From assembly GCA_027405735.1 (NCBI GenBank), contig JAPEHQ010000004.1:2046001-2110000 (forward strand): 64,000 nucleotides of DNA, in the 5' to 3' direction. Under the pieces are notes generated by a model. The model was given only the letters and a program-made list of their open reading frames with translations. It did not search any database and was not told where the DNA came from. Source of the stretch: Mucor racemosus (taxonomy: Eukaryota; Mucoromycota; Mucoromycetes; Mucorales; Mucoraceae). A program made the position numbers and the translations under genes. This document shows, one piece after another, positions 53,171-64,000 of this stretch; position 1 is the first letter of the stretch; the number at the start of each line of letters is the position of its first letter.

Positions 53171-55745
53171 TTAATTTTTCTTTTCGGTACTTGGCCCACT
53201 GATCAATGCTTCAATTTTCATTGAATTTGATTGTTTCCAAGAGGGTTGAACATCATCAGTATCATCATCTATTGTAATTACATTAGCTGGCATCACATTT
53301 GATTGTTGAGGCTCTACAGCAGTTGTAGAAATACCGGATGTAGGGGTGTGTGCAATATCTGCAACAACCGATTCTAACAAGTATAGAAATATTAGATCAC
53401 ATTCTCCTTTTTTAACTGTTTATAAACTTACGTTTTTTACGGAGAACTTCAGTACCAGTAATAGTAGGTGTTGTGCGTTTTCTTTTCTTACTCTCGACTG
53501 TAGCAATGTTTGCTTTTGGTGTGGTTGGTAGCGATGAATTTGTATTCTTTTTTTCACTCATTGAAGAAACTTTTGATTTATATTGACTATATTGTCTACT
53601 CATTTCATATGAATGCATCCAGCCTTCGGGCCAACATGATAATAACTAATGCGATATGTTAATACCAAATAAGTCTCTTTGATTGATTACACTACTCACT
53701 CGTTGATACATTAATTTTCTTGCTTTACCATCTGAGGCTAATCCTTCGGCTTTCTTTTCGCTATCTTTGTGCAATCTATTATGTTGTCGTTAACAAATGC
53801 TAATAATACTCCTAGCATTCCCATGCTACTTACGCTACTTGATTAGCTATATGAATTGATTGTTCTTCTGATTGTATAATATCATATAAAATCTTTCGAA
53901 CTTCATCATTACATTTAAATTTAGGGATTGGTGTACTATCTTCCTCTTCTGGATTCGAAGGCTCTGTAGAAGCTTCTATTATTTGATTCAAACATATTCA
54001 GTCAATCTAGCTTTACTACAATTTGTACCACATTAAACTTACGTGCTTGTGCTAATTTTTCGTCAAATAGTCTTTGTTGTTCTGGCATCATACGATCAAT
54101 AGTTTGTTTAAGTAAAATCGCCAATTCGTCAATTTCTTGTTGTAATTCATCTACTCGCATTTGTCCAGATTTAGTTGTTAAGAATTTCTTTAATGTGAAC
54201 TTGTTGTAGGGTAAAATATTCATTAAATGATAAACCAAATTATCGTCAATGATTCTATTTTTACGAAATGTAATGAGTCCTGCTTCAAGAACTGTGGGTT
54301 TAAGCGCTGCGGGGAATTTAGCCTTGTTATTAAAGTCTTCAGCTTTCACATCATGTTTTAATTTTTGCATTAATAATTCAATTTCAGGATCAAGTGGTTT
54401 CTATTTAAATTGATTAATCTCTCTATTCATTTGATTCGATCGCTTTTTTTTTATGGGATTTACCAAGGCTGGAGGTACTCCAGTAGATTTCTTTTTGGAC
54501 TTATCGGCGGCAGTAGTGGCAATTGAAGAAGAATGTGTTGCTGCTTCATCTACAGATCCAATGGTTGATAATGCTGGGCTACTAGCGATAGATTTGTGTG
54601 CTGCTTCATCTTCTTTAGAAGGGTTGTGGTCCAATTTTGCTCTTTTTTTAGATACTTTATCCGGTGGAGCACTCGCTTTCTTTGTACCTGTAGCTGTAGC
54701 ATTAGATATGGGTGTATTAGATGATTTTTTAGCTTTAGTGACCGTAGTAGTACTTGAGTTATTTGATGATCCTGTTGAAGTACTAGCATTTGATTTCTTT
54801 TTATCGTCTCCATTATCATCAATTGTAATAACAGCCTTCTTACGTGATTTCTCAGTAGAAGCTGCTGCCCCTGAGCCGCTGTCTTTTTTATTTCCTGATG
54901 TTGATGCAATGGAACTAGAGGCTTTTGCTTTAGAAGATGCTTTACGTTTAGTAGTAGATGCTGATGCTGCTGTCGGCGTTGATGTCTTCTTTTCCGTATT
55001 TGTACTATATACAATAAAAATCAAATAATAAATATACACAACAACTTTTCTTGTTGCCTAGTTCAATATTTACCCTTCACTCGCATCTAATGGTCCATGA
55101 TGTACGAAAAATCCATGATATTCAGGTGCACTATATTCAATTGGTTGATCCATCAACATGTCACTGTCGTCAATAAAAGGATCCTCGAAATCATAGTCAT
55201 TACGCTTCTTTGATTCATTCTAAATAATCATATATCAGAATCACACATTTCCCGTAATAGAATATACAACTTACACCAGCATTTTCTTCGTCGGAACCAT
55301 CATCATTAACATCGTCGTCATCCACATTATAAGCTTCAGCTTTTTTGAGCAATTCTCTATAAAATAAATCATTTTCAGTTTCCAAACTATTGTTGATGGC
55401 GCTTGGTTTGGGAAAAACGACAGTAGGCAGGTCTCCTTCTTGGGTCTTTTTGAGTTCACGTTTATATAATTGACGATAATTGACAATCACTGGATATGTT
55501 AACTCGGTGGTATCGACATAAATGCGTACCGTTGGTGGTAAAGTTTGAGGCTTTTTACTAGTTGTAGTTGTAGTTGGAGGCGTTGTTGCTGTAGTAGTTG
55601 TTGCAGTTGTTGTCGCCGTAGCTGTTGCTGCTGTAGTGGCTGCTACTGCTGCTGTTGCAGGTAAATTAGTGGCAATATTTGATGTTGGTTCCATGATAGG
55701 ATTTTCAGTCATTAATGTGTCTTCAGAATTGATAGATACAGACAT
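53171..55745 (-). CDS. Ubinuclein/HPC2-like subunit of the HIR histone chaperone
   Basis: Eight exons: 55745-55275, 55219-55074, 55004-54464, 54400-54043, 53975-53834, 53775-53700, 53645-53432 and 53373-53171 (716 aa; all junctions GT-AG and in frame). Ubinuclein/Hpc2 works with HIRA/Hir proteins and Asf1 in replication-independent H3-H4 deposition. Exon 2 carries the HPC2-related domain (about 158-205): YDFEDPFIDDSDML and YHGFFVHHGPLD. Exon 4 carries the Ubinuclein middle domain (about 400-500): ALKPTVLEAGLITFRKNRII and NILPYNKFTLKKFL. The rest is low-complexity Thr/Ala and Lys/Ser tracts with ITIDD-type acidic motifs. The retained frame across 54463-54401 hits a stop, so that 63-nt intron is required. 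Confidence 0.9.
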
Positions 55746-56489
55746 ACTTTTGTTGTTGTAAAGAAAGATAAAATATCAAAAAAAAAAAAAAAATTGTTCG
55801 TTTTAAATCATGTCGCGGAGCGCGGTTAAGTTTTCGTTCATTTCGTTTTGTATACTTTTGTGGACTTGACTGACCAATCAAACTAATGTTGTCAATGCAA
55901 ATAAGTTACACGTTGATCTTGTTTAATCTTTTGTTTGCATATAAGAAGCCTCTTTTTGAACGGTGCATCATTGAGTTATAGATAGATGATTTTTATTTTC
56001 GAGATACTAGGATGAATCTATGTAACCCATTAAAACGAAAATACACTTTATTGGATGCATGGATAAAATTAACGTAAATGTTTTCTTCAACTTTACAAAA
56101 CCGCAATCAAGTAAACTTAAAGAAAGTATATTTGTAAGATTCTCTTAAGGTATTATGGTATATATGTAGTAGAATTATTAGGCCCAAATTGTTCAGCAAT
56201 TGTAATTTCCTATGAACAAGTTTTCTATAGAGATCTGGTCTTTGCATTGAGAAACTCGGTTCAATCCAGCTCGACTCGCTACCATCACTAGTTGAAATCA
56301 GTAAGGGATACAGTACCCAAAAAAATTATTAAACATAGAGGTGCAAAACACATTGCACTACAATTATAAAATATACATATAAGGACAACGTTTATTTATT
56401 ATTTTTGGTAGTTGTTATTGCCATATATGCTGGTTTTCGCTGATTTAGTATTATTTTTAACTTAGAGTAGCCTACAAAGACACAAACAC
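55746..56489. other. Spacer upstream of Ubinuclein gene
   Basis: No gene. A tRNA-like T-arm (CGGTTCAATCCAGC, near 56260) is not supported by an A-box or acceptor stem. Confidence 0.45.
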
Positions 56490-56560
56490 TAGTATTGGTG
56501 TCGAGCCCGGTTTTGCCAGCCAAATTTAATAGAATAAGCTGGGCTCGACAACAACCCTAA
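56490..56560 (+). mobile_element. 71-bp palindromic MITE, copy 1
   Basis: Contains TGGTGTCGAGCCCGG and the inverted CTGGGCTCGACA around a core with AGCCAAATTTAATAGA. Aligned to the two copies with clear target duplications it spans about 71 bp. Its own flanks show no clear duplication, so it is the oldest or the bounds are shifted. Confidence 0.7.
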
Positions 56561-57024
56561 CAAAATCCACTAGAAAAAGTGGACACTCTATTCCTATGAT
56601 TCAGTCAGCAAATTTATGGATACTAAACATTTTAAATTTGGATACTATTACGGCTGTAGTATATATTTTGAAAATTTCAGCCCATTTGGGTCAATATTCA
56701 TTGATTCTGATGAGCATTCTTCCGGTTGCTTTATTTTTTTAAGCGGAGGAAGAGAGAATATCTGTTGAAACTTGTGTTATATTCCTTCAAAAACAGTTGT
56801 TAGCTAATGAAATCAAGATATGTTATACGTATACGTACTGCGCATTGAGTGCAATTTCAAAATTTAATTTCGAATCATTATTTGATTTTATCAAAAATTT
56901 CAAAGAATATCTAAAACAATCCATACAAAATAGCTTAACCAAATGTGAATTTTCATTTTTTATTTCTACAGCAACTTAGAGAGGCAGAGCCTTTTGCAAT
57001 TCTGTGGATCAACGCTAGTAGAAC

Positions 57025-57095
57025 TAGTATTGGTGTCGAGCTGGGTTTTGCCAGCCAAATTTATTAGATATAAGCTGGGCTGGACAACATCCCCA
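57025..57095 (+). mobile_element. 71-bp palindromic MITE, copy 2
   Basis: AGTAGAAC occurs at 57017-57024 and 57096-57103, flanking exactly 71 bp. Inverted ends include GTGTCGAGC and, slightly mutated, GCTGGACAAC. Confidence 0.8.
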
Positions 57096-57364
57096 AGTAG
57101 AACAACGTACCATTGCAACGGGAGCCCATTTGGACCCATATCCGGTGACAATTGGTGAGCTTCTTACTGACAATAGTAGGTGTAAATAAAAAGTAACCAA
57201 CTTGTTGTTCAAACTCACCGAGTGCATATTGACCCATAGATGCTGATATCTGACATATTTGTACTATTAGCATCATCTTGTTTTTTATTTAATTGCTGTA
57301 TTATTAAAAATAATCAAGCTTTTCATAGCTTATAACAATGACAATGGGATGTTTCTGATTTTAG

Positions 57365-57602
57365 ATTGACATTTATCATAAGACGGGTTGATGATACGTT
57401 TTTTGGTACTACTGTAAATGGAACCAGTAGTCAAATTAATTTATGGAATTTGAATGCAAATACCGAGGAGCCATTTGTAAGTAGTACTTAAGTTGGTTCT
57501 GATAAAGCATTGAATAAATTGGCTTAGGACAAAGAGGGTAAAAAGGCGACAAGAGGTTCCAGTGATGGCCATGTTTATGTTTATGTTTATGATATTGGAG
57601 GG
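57365..57602 (+). pseudogene. Captured dynein intermediate chain exons (copy 4)
   Basis: After a GATTTTAG acceptor the sequence encodes FFGTTVNGTSSQINLWNLNA then KALNKLA, KEGKK and SSDGHVYVY followed by YDIG, again the WD-repeat region of dynein intermediate chain (family pattern: LDLWNLNNDTEVP, then ALN...IYDVGE). TAA and TAG stops near 57489 and 57525 break it. It retains the LWNLN segment that copy 3 has lost, but its upstream part is degraded. Confidence 0.82.
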
Positions 57603-58456
57603 GTATGACTAAAACTTAATGTAAATCATCTCTAGCGCAATAATTATAAAGTAAAACTATATTATCATCGCATACGCTACCACACATTATTAACATGTAT
57701 AATGATTTACAGTAATAAGCTTGAATCAAGTGGGTACAGCATCGTAAATTCTTGAAAAAGTTCTCAAGTATTATAAAGTCTCTTATTTTTAAGTCTTACA
57801 AGGCTTATAAGCGGAATATTAATTTAGAAAATTATTTTTCTCCAGATCATCGATTTTGACATTTTTTAATTTTTTTTCTTTTGGTTTTGCAAATCAAGAG
57901 TTAATTATGCTAGCAATTATAAAAACAAAAAATATACACATATACAGAATTTAGTGCTCTATTTGCTCAATAAAAAATAATAAACATTTTTATTGCAAAA
58001 TATTACATGAAAATCCTTTAATCAAAAAACCGTTTTTAGGCTAAAAATGCTAAGTTTCATTTCTTAACATTTAATATTAAGCTTTTATAAAATGTGTATT
58101 AGTCATAGCTACCATTTTCTCTTACAATGTAGTATGTTTAAATGCTTATTTTGGTACCAAAATTTGATTTTTCTATTTTTTGATCAAAATCATGAGTGTT
58201 GGTAAGGGTAAAATGAGTCCCAAAAATGTCCGCTACAAAGTCTGAATTTTCAGACCGTACATGGTTAAATATAATAAAAGTTTAAAAAAAACCGCCTTTT
58301 TATTTAAAACTTAGATATATACCATAGTATGAGATACTTAGCCATTGAATCTTTCTATGCTCAATTACGGTGTTGCTCTACGGGCTCGCTTTTGCAATTT
58401 TTTAATTAATCTATGATATGACAGCCGGTTTTTCTGGTAGAAAATGCATGTTTCTA

Positions 58457-58699
58457 AGAGTTTATGAATACATACAATCTTATTTATAGAAAGAATAATA
58501 ATAAAGACTAGTAGTAACATTTATCATGGAGAACGTAGTAGGCTTTATTACTAGAAAAACTAATGGTAAAAGAAAGAACCAAGAGCTTCTAGGTCTTGAT
58601 TTAAAAGACTATTTATAAGAATTACATTTCAATATGAGTTAGAAATGGAACTGGCTTCAAAATTGGCTGTTTAATATCCTCGAAAAGCGACAGTTTCTA
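58457..58699. mobile_element. 243-bp insertion with GTTTCTA duplication
   Basis: The uninterrupted sequence near 34188 reads GCATGTTTCTATGATAACAG. Here GTTTCTA is present at about 58450-58456 and 58700-58706 with 243 bp between. The insert has no coding frame; its inverted start TGTCGCTTTTCGAGG could be an LTR-type TG end. Class unknown. Confidence 0.6.
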
Positions 58700-58846
58700 T
58701 TATGAGAACAGATACTGCCTATTTTGTTTAGTTTATGGGTTGATGTGCTGTAACACTGCTTTTACATTGGCTGAAATGTGCAATTTATCAGGGTTTTAAT
58801 TGCGCTAAATAATATAAAGCCTTGAAAATCTTTTTCTACGTGTGTT

Positions 58847-59812
58847 TGAAATGCCAAAGATTTAGAATAAATATTATGGCAAGAAAAAATGTATAATTTA
58901 ATAAAGGAACTTGTTAAATTAAATCACACACAAAAACTGAAGAGAATATTTATTTAATATCAATAATTTGTCCTATTTATATACAAATTGTTGTATTCCA
59001 CCTACTAGTATCATACATTATCACCTTCTACAGTATCAATACATCTTACAATCTATTGACTACGACATGTATTGAAGTGCAAGTCTTGATATCGGATATA
59101 AGAAACTCCTAGCGTACCAAGTTTAATCCAGTAATTACCAAGAACGCTTGGACCTCAATTATGACACCACATTATTTCATCCCAGCAATTAACCAATCAA
59201 GTAGTTATCAAATCAACATCCAAGCATATTTAGCGCAGCATTGAAACAACACAACTCACAAGCTCTGCAAGAACGGTTAAATTATGATTGATCCATTTCA
59301 ATCCATAGATTACTATCAAACAGATCCAATGGTTCAATAGTGCCTTAAATTACATCTCAGGATCTCAATGTCTAATCAATATAAAAGGCCATACTTTTAC
59401 ATCTAAATAAACGATATCTTGTTTTTATTATACAGTTGAAGAACTGATTAATTACTCATTCTTTTATAATTGTATTCTTTTTTAAGTAATATTTATCAAT
59501 CCTGAAAATATACGACACAAATTCTATATTACAATTATCCGTCAGATCAGCTTTGGATCGATTATATCTTTCTGACATTCTATTGTCAGGTCATTTTATT
59601 TACATTAGTAACACAGCACATTTAAGTTCAGCTTATTTTATATAGCTAAATCCAACAAGTGGGTATGTCTCACATATCCCGCTTCCCGGATCTTGCTTTA
59701 GAAAAATAAGAACAATCGAGAATGTTGTCATAGATCAGTTAGCTGATTTCTTGAAAATAAGGATTACAAATCAAAAGGTTCATTATCTTACGATTAACCG
59801 GTGGATGCAACA
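58847..59812. mobile_element. Solo LTR, family 2, 966 bp with GTGTT duplication
   Basis: The block begins TGAAATGCC and ends GGATGCAACA (TG...CA). GTGTT is duplicated at 58842-58846 and 59813-59817. The uninterrupted form, GTGTGTTGTTTCTCTC, is seen near 34346. No retrotransposon coding sequence is present. Part of the same LTR occurs at 35459-35905. At almost 1 kb it is a long LTR. Confidence 0.85.
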
Positions 59813-60571
59813 GTGTTTTTTCTCTCTTTTTGTTTTCATATTTCAAATTCCAAGGATATTATTCACTGTTTGATAAAGTATATCGTATATCAGACTATCA
59901 AGCTGGTATTCTTTTCTTTTATTTGAATACGCATGCTAACATAAGAGACTAATGTTTTTAATATAGGTAGCAGTCGTTATATTAGAGACTGATATTTTCA
60001 TTTAACTAAATTTTAAGATCAAATATCATTATTTACTACGGTATTGTTGGACGTATTTCTTGATTACCAGATCAAATCGAAGGCAATAATAATATTTATA
60101 TCTATTCAATGAAACGCTAAAACTGGCTACAAACTCACGAAATGTTCCAGGAAAGTGATAAAATTTCAAATGATATAGAAACACAAAAAAAAAAGAACAA
60201 TCTAATGTCTTGCCTAATTGCCATAGTTTTGATTGTATATGTACTGCACTTGTTGAAAACAAATCTTTTTACAGCTGACAATCGTAAGCTAAAATAGTAA
60301 GTTTAAATAAGGTTAATTTATTTAAATTTTATGAGCGATAAAGTGATATTTATAATCTTAGATTTGTCTTGCGGTATAAATTTAAGCAATAAGTGCTATT
60401 TAAGTTTATGCCCGAGCCAAAACCATTGTTGCTGCAAATATTACAGCTACTACAAACATATTTAAAAATAATGATAATCGTAAATATATTGGCTGTTGAA
60501 TGTACTGCTCTACTACATTAACAACCTATTGAATTATATTGTCTACTATAATCTATATTATTAATAAAACC

Positions 60572-60642
60572 TAAGGATGCTGTCGAGCCCACCAGCTTAT
60601 GCTGTTAAATTTGGCTGGTAAAACTCGGCTCGACACCAATGC
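60572..60642 (-). mobile_element. 71-bp palindromic MITE, copy 3, 10-bp duplication
   Basis: TAATAAAACC is duplicated exactly at 60562-60571 and 60643-60652, flanking 71 bp with inverted ends TGCTGTCGAGCC and GGCTCGACACC. The uninterrupted site is seen near 35060. The insertion is inverted relative to the copies at 56490 and 57025. Confidence 0.88.
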
Positions 60643-60799
60643 TAATAAAACCAAATGTAATTTAAAAACACATTCTAATAAAAAATGCAATAAAATTTTG
60701 AGAACGGCACAATGCTCATGTACAAACCAATTTGTGCCCATACAATTAGCTCATTATGCTCATGGTCAGGTTTCTTATTATTATGCACAAATAGGGATA

Positions 60800-63700
60800 A
60801 CGTGCCACCAGCTTTAAATCTGTGTAAACCTTAATTTTGTTTCAATTTTTATTTACTTTTAAACACCGCTATTTCAGTATGCTTTTTTTTTGGAGGCATC
60901 TCATGGCAGGTGATGTAGCTCATTTGTTATTTGAGAGATTGAGAAGTATAATAAGTTTAAACAAACATTTTATTTTTATAACAAATCGTTAGGAATTCTA
61001 ACTTTTCTATGGGATAAATATTTTTTTTCCACAAATTTCTTAACTTCTTGGACAACTTTTCTACCGTCTCTACATTTGCTATAAGCTTCGATGTAGTCCA
61101 TCGACCTTCTGAAATAACGTCTGATTTGAGTCAGGTTACCAGAGGTATCCAGAAAAGAATGGATATTTTTCTCCAGAGACTTGAACGTATAGTCACATCG
61201 CAAACGAGCTTCCCTCTTGGCAGCACCCCAGTACATTTCAATCCAATTGCATTCGCAATGGTACTTCGGGTATAATTCGAAGATGTGTCCAGATTCTTCA
61301 ATTATTTCCTGCAAAGCAGATTTCTGTTGAACAAAATCAGGGCAGTTTTCCAAAAAATGACGAGCACAACAAATGGGATTGACACGTTCGGGAGCACCAC
61401 AATGCAGTTTCCATTTTTGGCCTTCAACATCATGGCCAACCCATCGTCCTCTTTCTTCTAAGATCGACTTGATTCCTTTGAAGTAACGGACCTTCTTCGT
61501 CTTGACGCATCCCTTTTTATTCGTGATAATCTCTTTATTGTAAAAGAAAGTCTGTGGTTTCCGCAAACCAGTGGCTTTGCAGATATACCAAGTATCACGG
61601 AACTGGAACTTCTCATTTAAGGACCACGGCTTCTCGTTTAAGGTCATGCGAGTAACCACCAGAGCATCATCAGCGAAAGCGCCATGGTTGGAGCTGTTAT
61701 CGAAAAGAAAAATAGCTTGACAGTTTGGATGGAGTGCTTCAAAAAGCCCAATTGCATTTTCTTTCAGCTGTTCAACCATGTGTTTTGAAGTCCACCAACC
61801 TTCTCTGGAATCACCTGCTTTAAACAACGTCCTAGATGACCAACTTCTGATTTTCATAGTTCCATGACAGGGACATTGGAATTCGCTTACCATTATCGAG
61901 GAACCTGGACCCTTCTTACGAATATAGTTCTCACCATCAGCCAACCACAAGTCATTTTTACCGTCATTAGCGTAGAAGGTGCTTTCATCATGGGTAACGA
62001 ACACATACTTTTTTCATAATATTCTAATCCAACAGGTTCCAACACATCTTCTTCGTTCTCTCCTGTGTAAAAATCCATCTTTTCCATATACTGAAGCATC
62101 CTTTGTGACCAAAAATCTCTATATGCGACCACATCTTCCCGTTCATGGCCATCAAAATAGATAGTCTTTTGGTTTTTTCTATAGGCGTAACCCCATTCAT
62201 GGAGATACTTGCTGATAGTAGTCTGACTTACACATCTATCAGTAACACCTAAGATTGAAGGGACAACCACTTTGTCAATATACTCCTTGATAACGACCAA
62301 AGACCGCTCTGCAGGCTTTGTTTTGCGGATTTCTTCAAGAACAATTTGTTTTACATCAGAATCATTCAGAAAACATTTTCTTTTTGAATGGCAGCCTTGG
62401 TTATGGTTTGACAACACACCCTCACAAATGAACTCCTTGGCCCATTTAACAATTGTCATAGCACGATAAGTTACGTTGTTTTTAGGCCAGTAGATTCTAG
62501 CTGCTTTACGCGAAGCTGAAAGTGTTTTATCACCTTCAAGTCTTTTGATAAAGTAATAATTGATCGAAGAGTATCGCACAAAATTATAAGTCTCAGTTTT
62601 GCTTCCTTCATGCTTCGAGTTCATCACCGGCTTCACAAATTCTTGAAGTTTTGGAAATGTTTCTTTTATTTGCATAATTTCTTTGTCCTTAAGACTTAAT
62701 GCTTGTCGCTCTTCTACAGGAATTGCTGGGACCAGCGGAACAAAACCAAATCTCTCCAGTTTATGTCTCTCATCGACAGCTTCATTCTCCTTTTCACGTC
62801 TCCAGAGTGTCGTCCTTGAATTTTTCGAATACCAAAAAGGCCTGTTGCTTTTTCTAGTCGTGTCGACTAAAATTTCATTCACTGATCTACGGATTTCAGG
62901 ATTTGAATTGCACATCTGGGCTGCACTGTTTAATTCGGCGATGTCGGAATCAATCATCTCCCAATCTTCATTATCAACACGTATAAACTGGCTTGTATCG
63001 CTTTTTACTCTATTTTGATAAGCTTTTTTTCTAGCTGTGAGTGGAGGCATAGTAATAAAAATTGAGTGTATAGATGATGTAAAACTTTGATCCTCCCTGA
63101 ATAATTTAAATAACGGAGTATAACTTTAATTCTTTGTAGCCAAGCCTTATTTCCTACCCAAAAATATTTGCAGTACCGCCTATTTTCAACAGCTATCAGT
63201 AAAATGATTTTATAGTAAAAATAACTATTAAAGCCATAACAATTGTTCACAAAGGTTTAAATAATGATTGTTATGGCTCTGATTTATTATATCTTTATTT
63301 TTCGGAAAGTTGATAGGTCTTGAAGATTTTTTTTTGTAAGCTGGTGCTACGTCGATACCCCAGCTTAAAGTCTGCGAAACCACATAATATTTTCAAAGGC
63401 CATCCATAAATTATTGCCATAGTAAAATTCATCACTGCAGTTATTAAAGCTGTTATCAAAACTCTAAACAACAATTGTTATGTATCCGATTTAGTGTCTT
63501 AGTATTTTTGAGTAAGTTGATAGCGAAAATGGTGATTTCAGGTATTGCTTACGTAAGCTGGGTTTAAGGTAAGGAGGTTATGTATCACAAAGTATCCTTG
63601 TTTCAAAAGTTACCCTCACCTAAGAGCACACAGCTTAGATTTTGAAATACCGTCTATTTTCAAAGGCTATCAACAGAATGATTTTATAGTAAAATTAAGT

Positions 63701-63838
63701 ATTCGAGCCATAACAATTGTTTACAAAGGTTTAAATAATGATTGTTATGGATTTTTTTTATTGTATCGTTAGTTTTGGGTGAGTTGATAGCTCTTGAAAA
63801 AAGTTAAAATTTGTGCAGGTTTAAAGTTGGTGGCACGT
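60800..63838 (-). mobile_element. 3.04-kb DDE transposon, TIRs ACGTGCCACC, TA duplication
   Basis: Ends ACGTGCCACCAGCTTTAAA and, inverted, ACGTGCCACCAACTTTAAA form TIRs of about 35 bp, with differences that are nearly all transitions. TA flanks both sides (60798-60799 and 63839-63840), and the empty site GGGATAATGATATGC is present near 35208. It carries one transposase gene. To the right of the gene, 63177-63320 and 63646-63785 are diverged direct repeats, each with the inverted pair CCATAACAATTG / GATTGTTATGG, possible internal binding sites. Confidence 0.92.
60976..63050 (-). pseudogene. DDE transposase with a single frameshift
   Basis: Start ATG at 63050. The first part runs 385 codons to 61893 in one frame. 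The second part (from about 62008 to 60976) is in another. They join at a run of six A (62009-62014 on plus as T): one more A would fuse them into a protein of about 690 aa. The N-terminal half has helix-turn-helix-like segments; the catalytic half has FVTHDEST (Asp), FLFDNSSNH (Asp) and CNWIEMYW (Glu), with a long spacer before the Glu. TA target duplication and motif order put it with the IS630/Tc1/mariner superfamily, in the fungal group with CN-x-IE. Otherwise intact, so either very recently dead, a sequencing error, or slippage-expressed. Confidence 0.85.
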
Positions 63839-63840
63839 TA

Positions 63841-64000
63841 ATGATATGCTTATGGGCAATTCTATTATTATGCACACATGGATAAAATCTATAATTCTGA
63901 ACATACAGGCTTAGCATTGTGCTCGTGTGCAGTTTTTTTTGTTGAGCCCATGCACATCTTGTTTTTTTTTAGCCATATTCAATGGGCACAACAGCTCAGG
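63841..64000 (+). mobile_element. Right subterminal end of CACTA-like copy 4
   Basis: Matches 35214-35393 and, inverted, about 2085-2270, with the recurring motifs TATGCACACATGG, GCTCGTGTGCAG and GGGCACAACAGCTC. The terminus lies outside the window. Confidence 0.7.

Larger units (their letters stand above)
57300..64000 (+). mobile_element. CACTA-like element A, copy 4, heavily nested
   Basis: Collinear with copy 2 from the dynein exon to the right subterminal region, which resumes after 63838 and runs off the window. Four insertions interrupt it: about 58457-58699, 58847-59812, 60572-60642 and 60800-63838. The left terminus is not recognisable before 57365. With insertions removed, the element sequence in the window is about 2.4 kb. 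Confidence 0.6.

Noticed and set aside
54453..55028. 191-codon plus-strand frame antisense to the Ubinuclein gene
   Set aside because: A by-product of Lys/Ser/Thr codon repeats on the minus strand; no start context or domain.
56240..56290. tRNA gene suggested by CGGTTCAATCCAGC
   Set aside because: No A-box, no anticodon stem and no acceptor pairing in the preceding 75 bases.
1..64000. CRISPR arrays, bacterial operons, phage modules or toxin systems
   Set aside because: The sequence is eukaryotic with spliced genes; no regular direct-repeat/spacer arrays or prokaryotic ribosome binding patterns were found.

Overview
The window reads as nuclear DNA of a filamentous fungus, most likely a mucoralean (Mucoromycota). 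It is very AT-rich. Genes are split by short GT-AG introns (about 46-125 nt). The proteins are eukaryotic and fungal: a PX-PH phospholipase D, a SHE9/MDM33 protein, a fuzzy-onions GTPase and a Ubinuclein/HPC2 subunit. No species is claimed. All exon joins below were made by eye from splice signals and reading-frame continuity; each summed CDS is a multiple of three.

Layout. 1-15.9 kb is transposon wreckage with no convincing host gene. 15.9-31.9 kb is a gene island: an unknown 233-aa protein, MPP10 (minus), phospholipase D (minus), a fuzzy-onions/mitofusin GTPase (plus), an INCENP/Sli15-like chromosomal passenger protein (plus) and SHE9/MDM33 (minus). A tRNA-derived SINE lies between MPP10 and PLD. 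31.9-42.0 kb is repeats again. 42.0-46.7 kb is a second island: a PPIL3-type cyclophilin and a FYVE-like protein that converge with overlapping stop codons, a coiled-coil protein and a 7TM-RGS protein. 46.7-50.9 kb is repeats. 50.9-55.7 kb is a third island: an unknown 210-aa protein, TIM10 and Ubinuclein/HPC2. 55.7-64.0 kb is nested transposons.

The most striking feature is a dispersed repeat family with CACTA-like termini, found four times (about 2.0-7.7, 32.8-35.5, 47.3-48.6 and 57.3-64 kb). It carries decayed exons of a host dynein intermediate chain gene. The copies have been hit repeatedly by other elements: a Tc1-like DD34E element with 211-bp inverted repeats, solo LTRs of two families, a rearranged Ty3/gypsy fragment, SINE-like insertions, a 71-bp palindromic MITE and a 3.04-kb DDE transposon with TA target duplication. 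The nesting gives a relative order of insertions. A second, non-coding 1.25-kb family occurs at 12.2, 32.1, 36.2 and 39.9 kb.

The host genes are housekeeping and do not form a pathway. They cover ribosome biogenesis (MPP10), lipid signalling (PLD), mitochondrial membrane dynamics and import (fuzzy-onions GTPase, SHE9, TIM10), mitosis (INCENP), histone deposition (Ubinuclein), protein folding (cyclophilin), endosomal phosphoinositide binding (FYVE) and G-protein signalling (RGS). I see no clustered biosynthetic or defence system. The novelty lies in the transposon biology.
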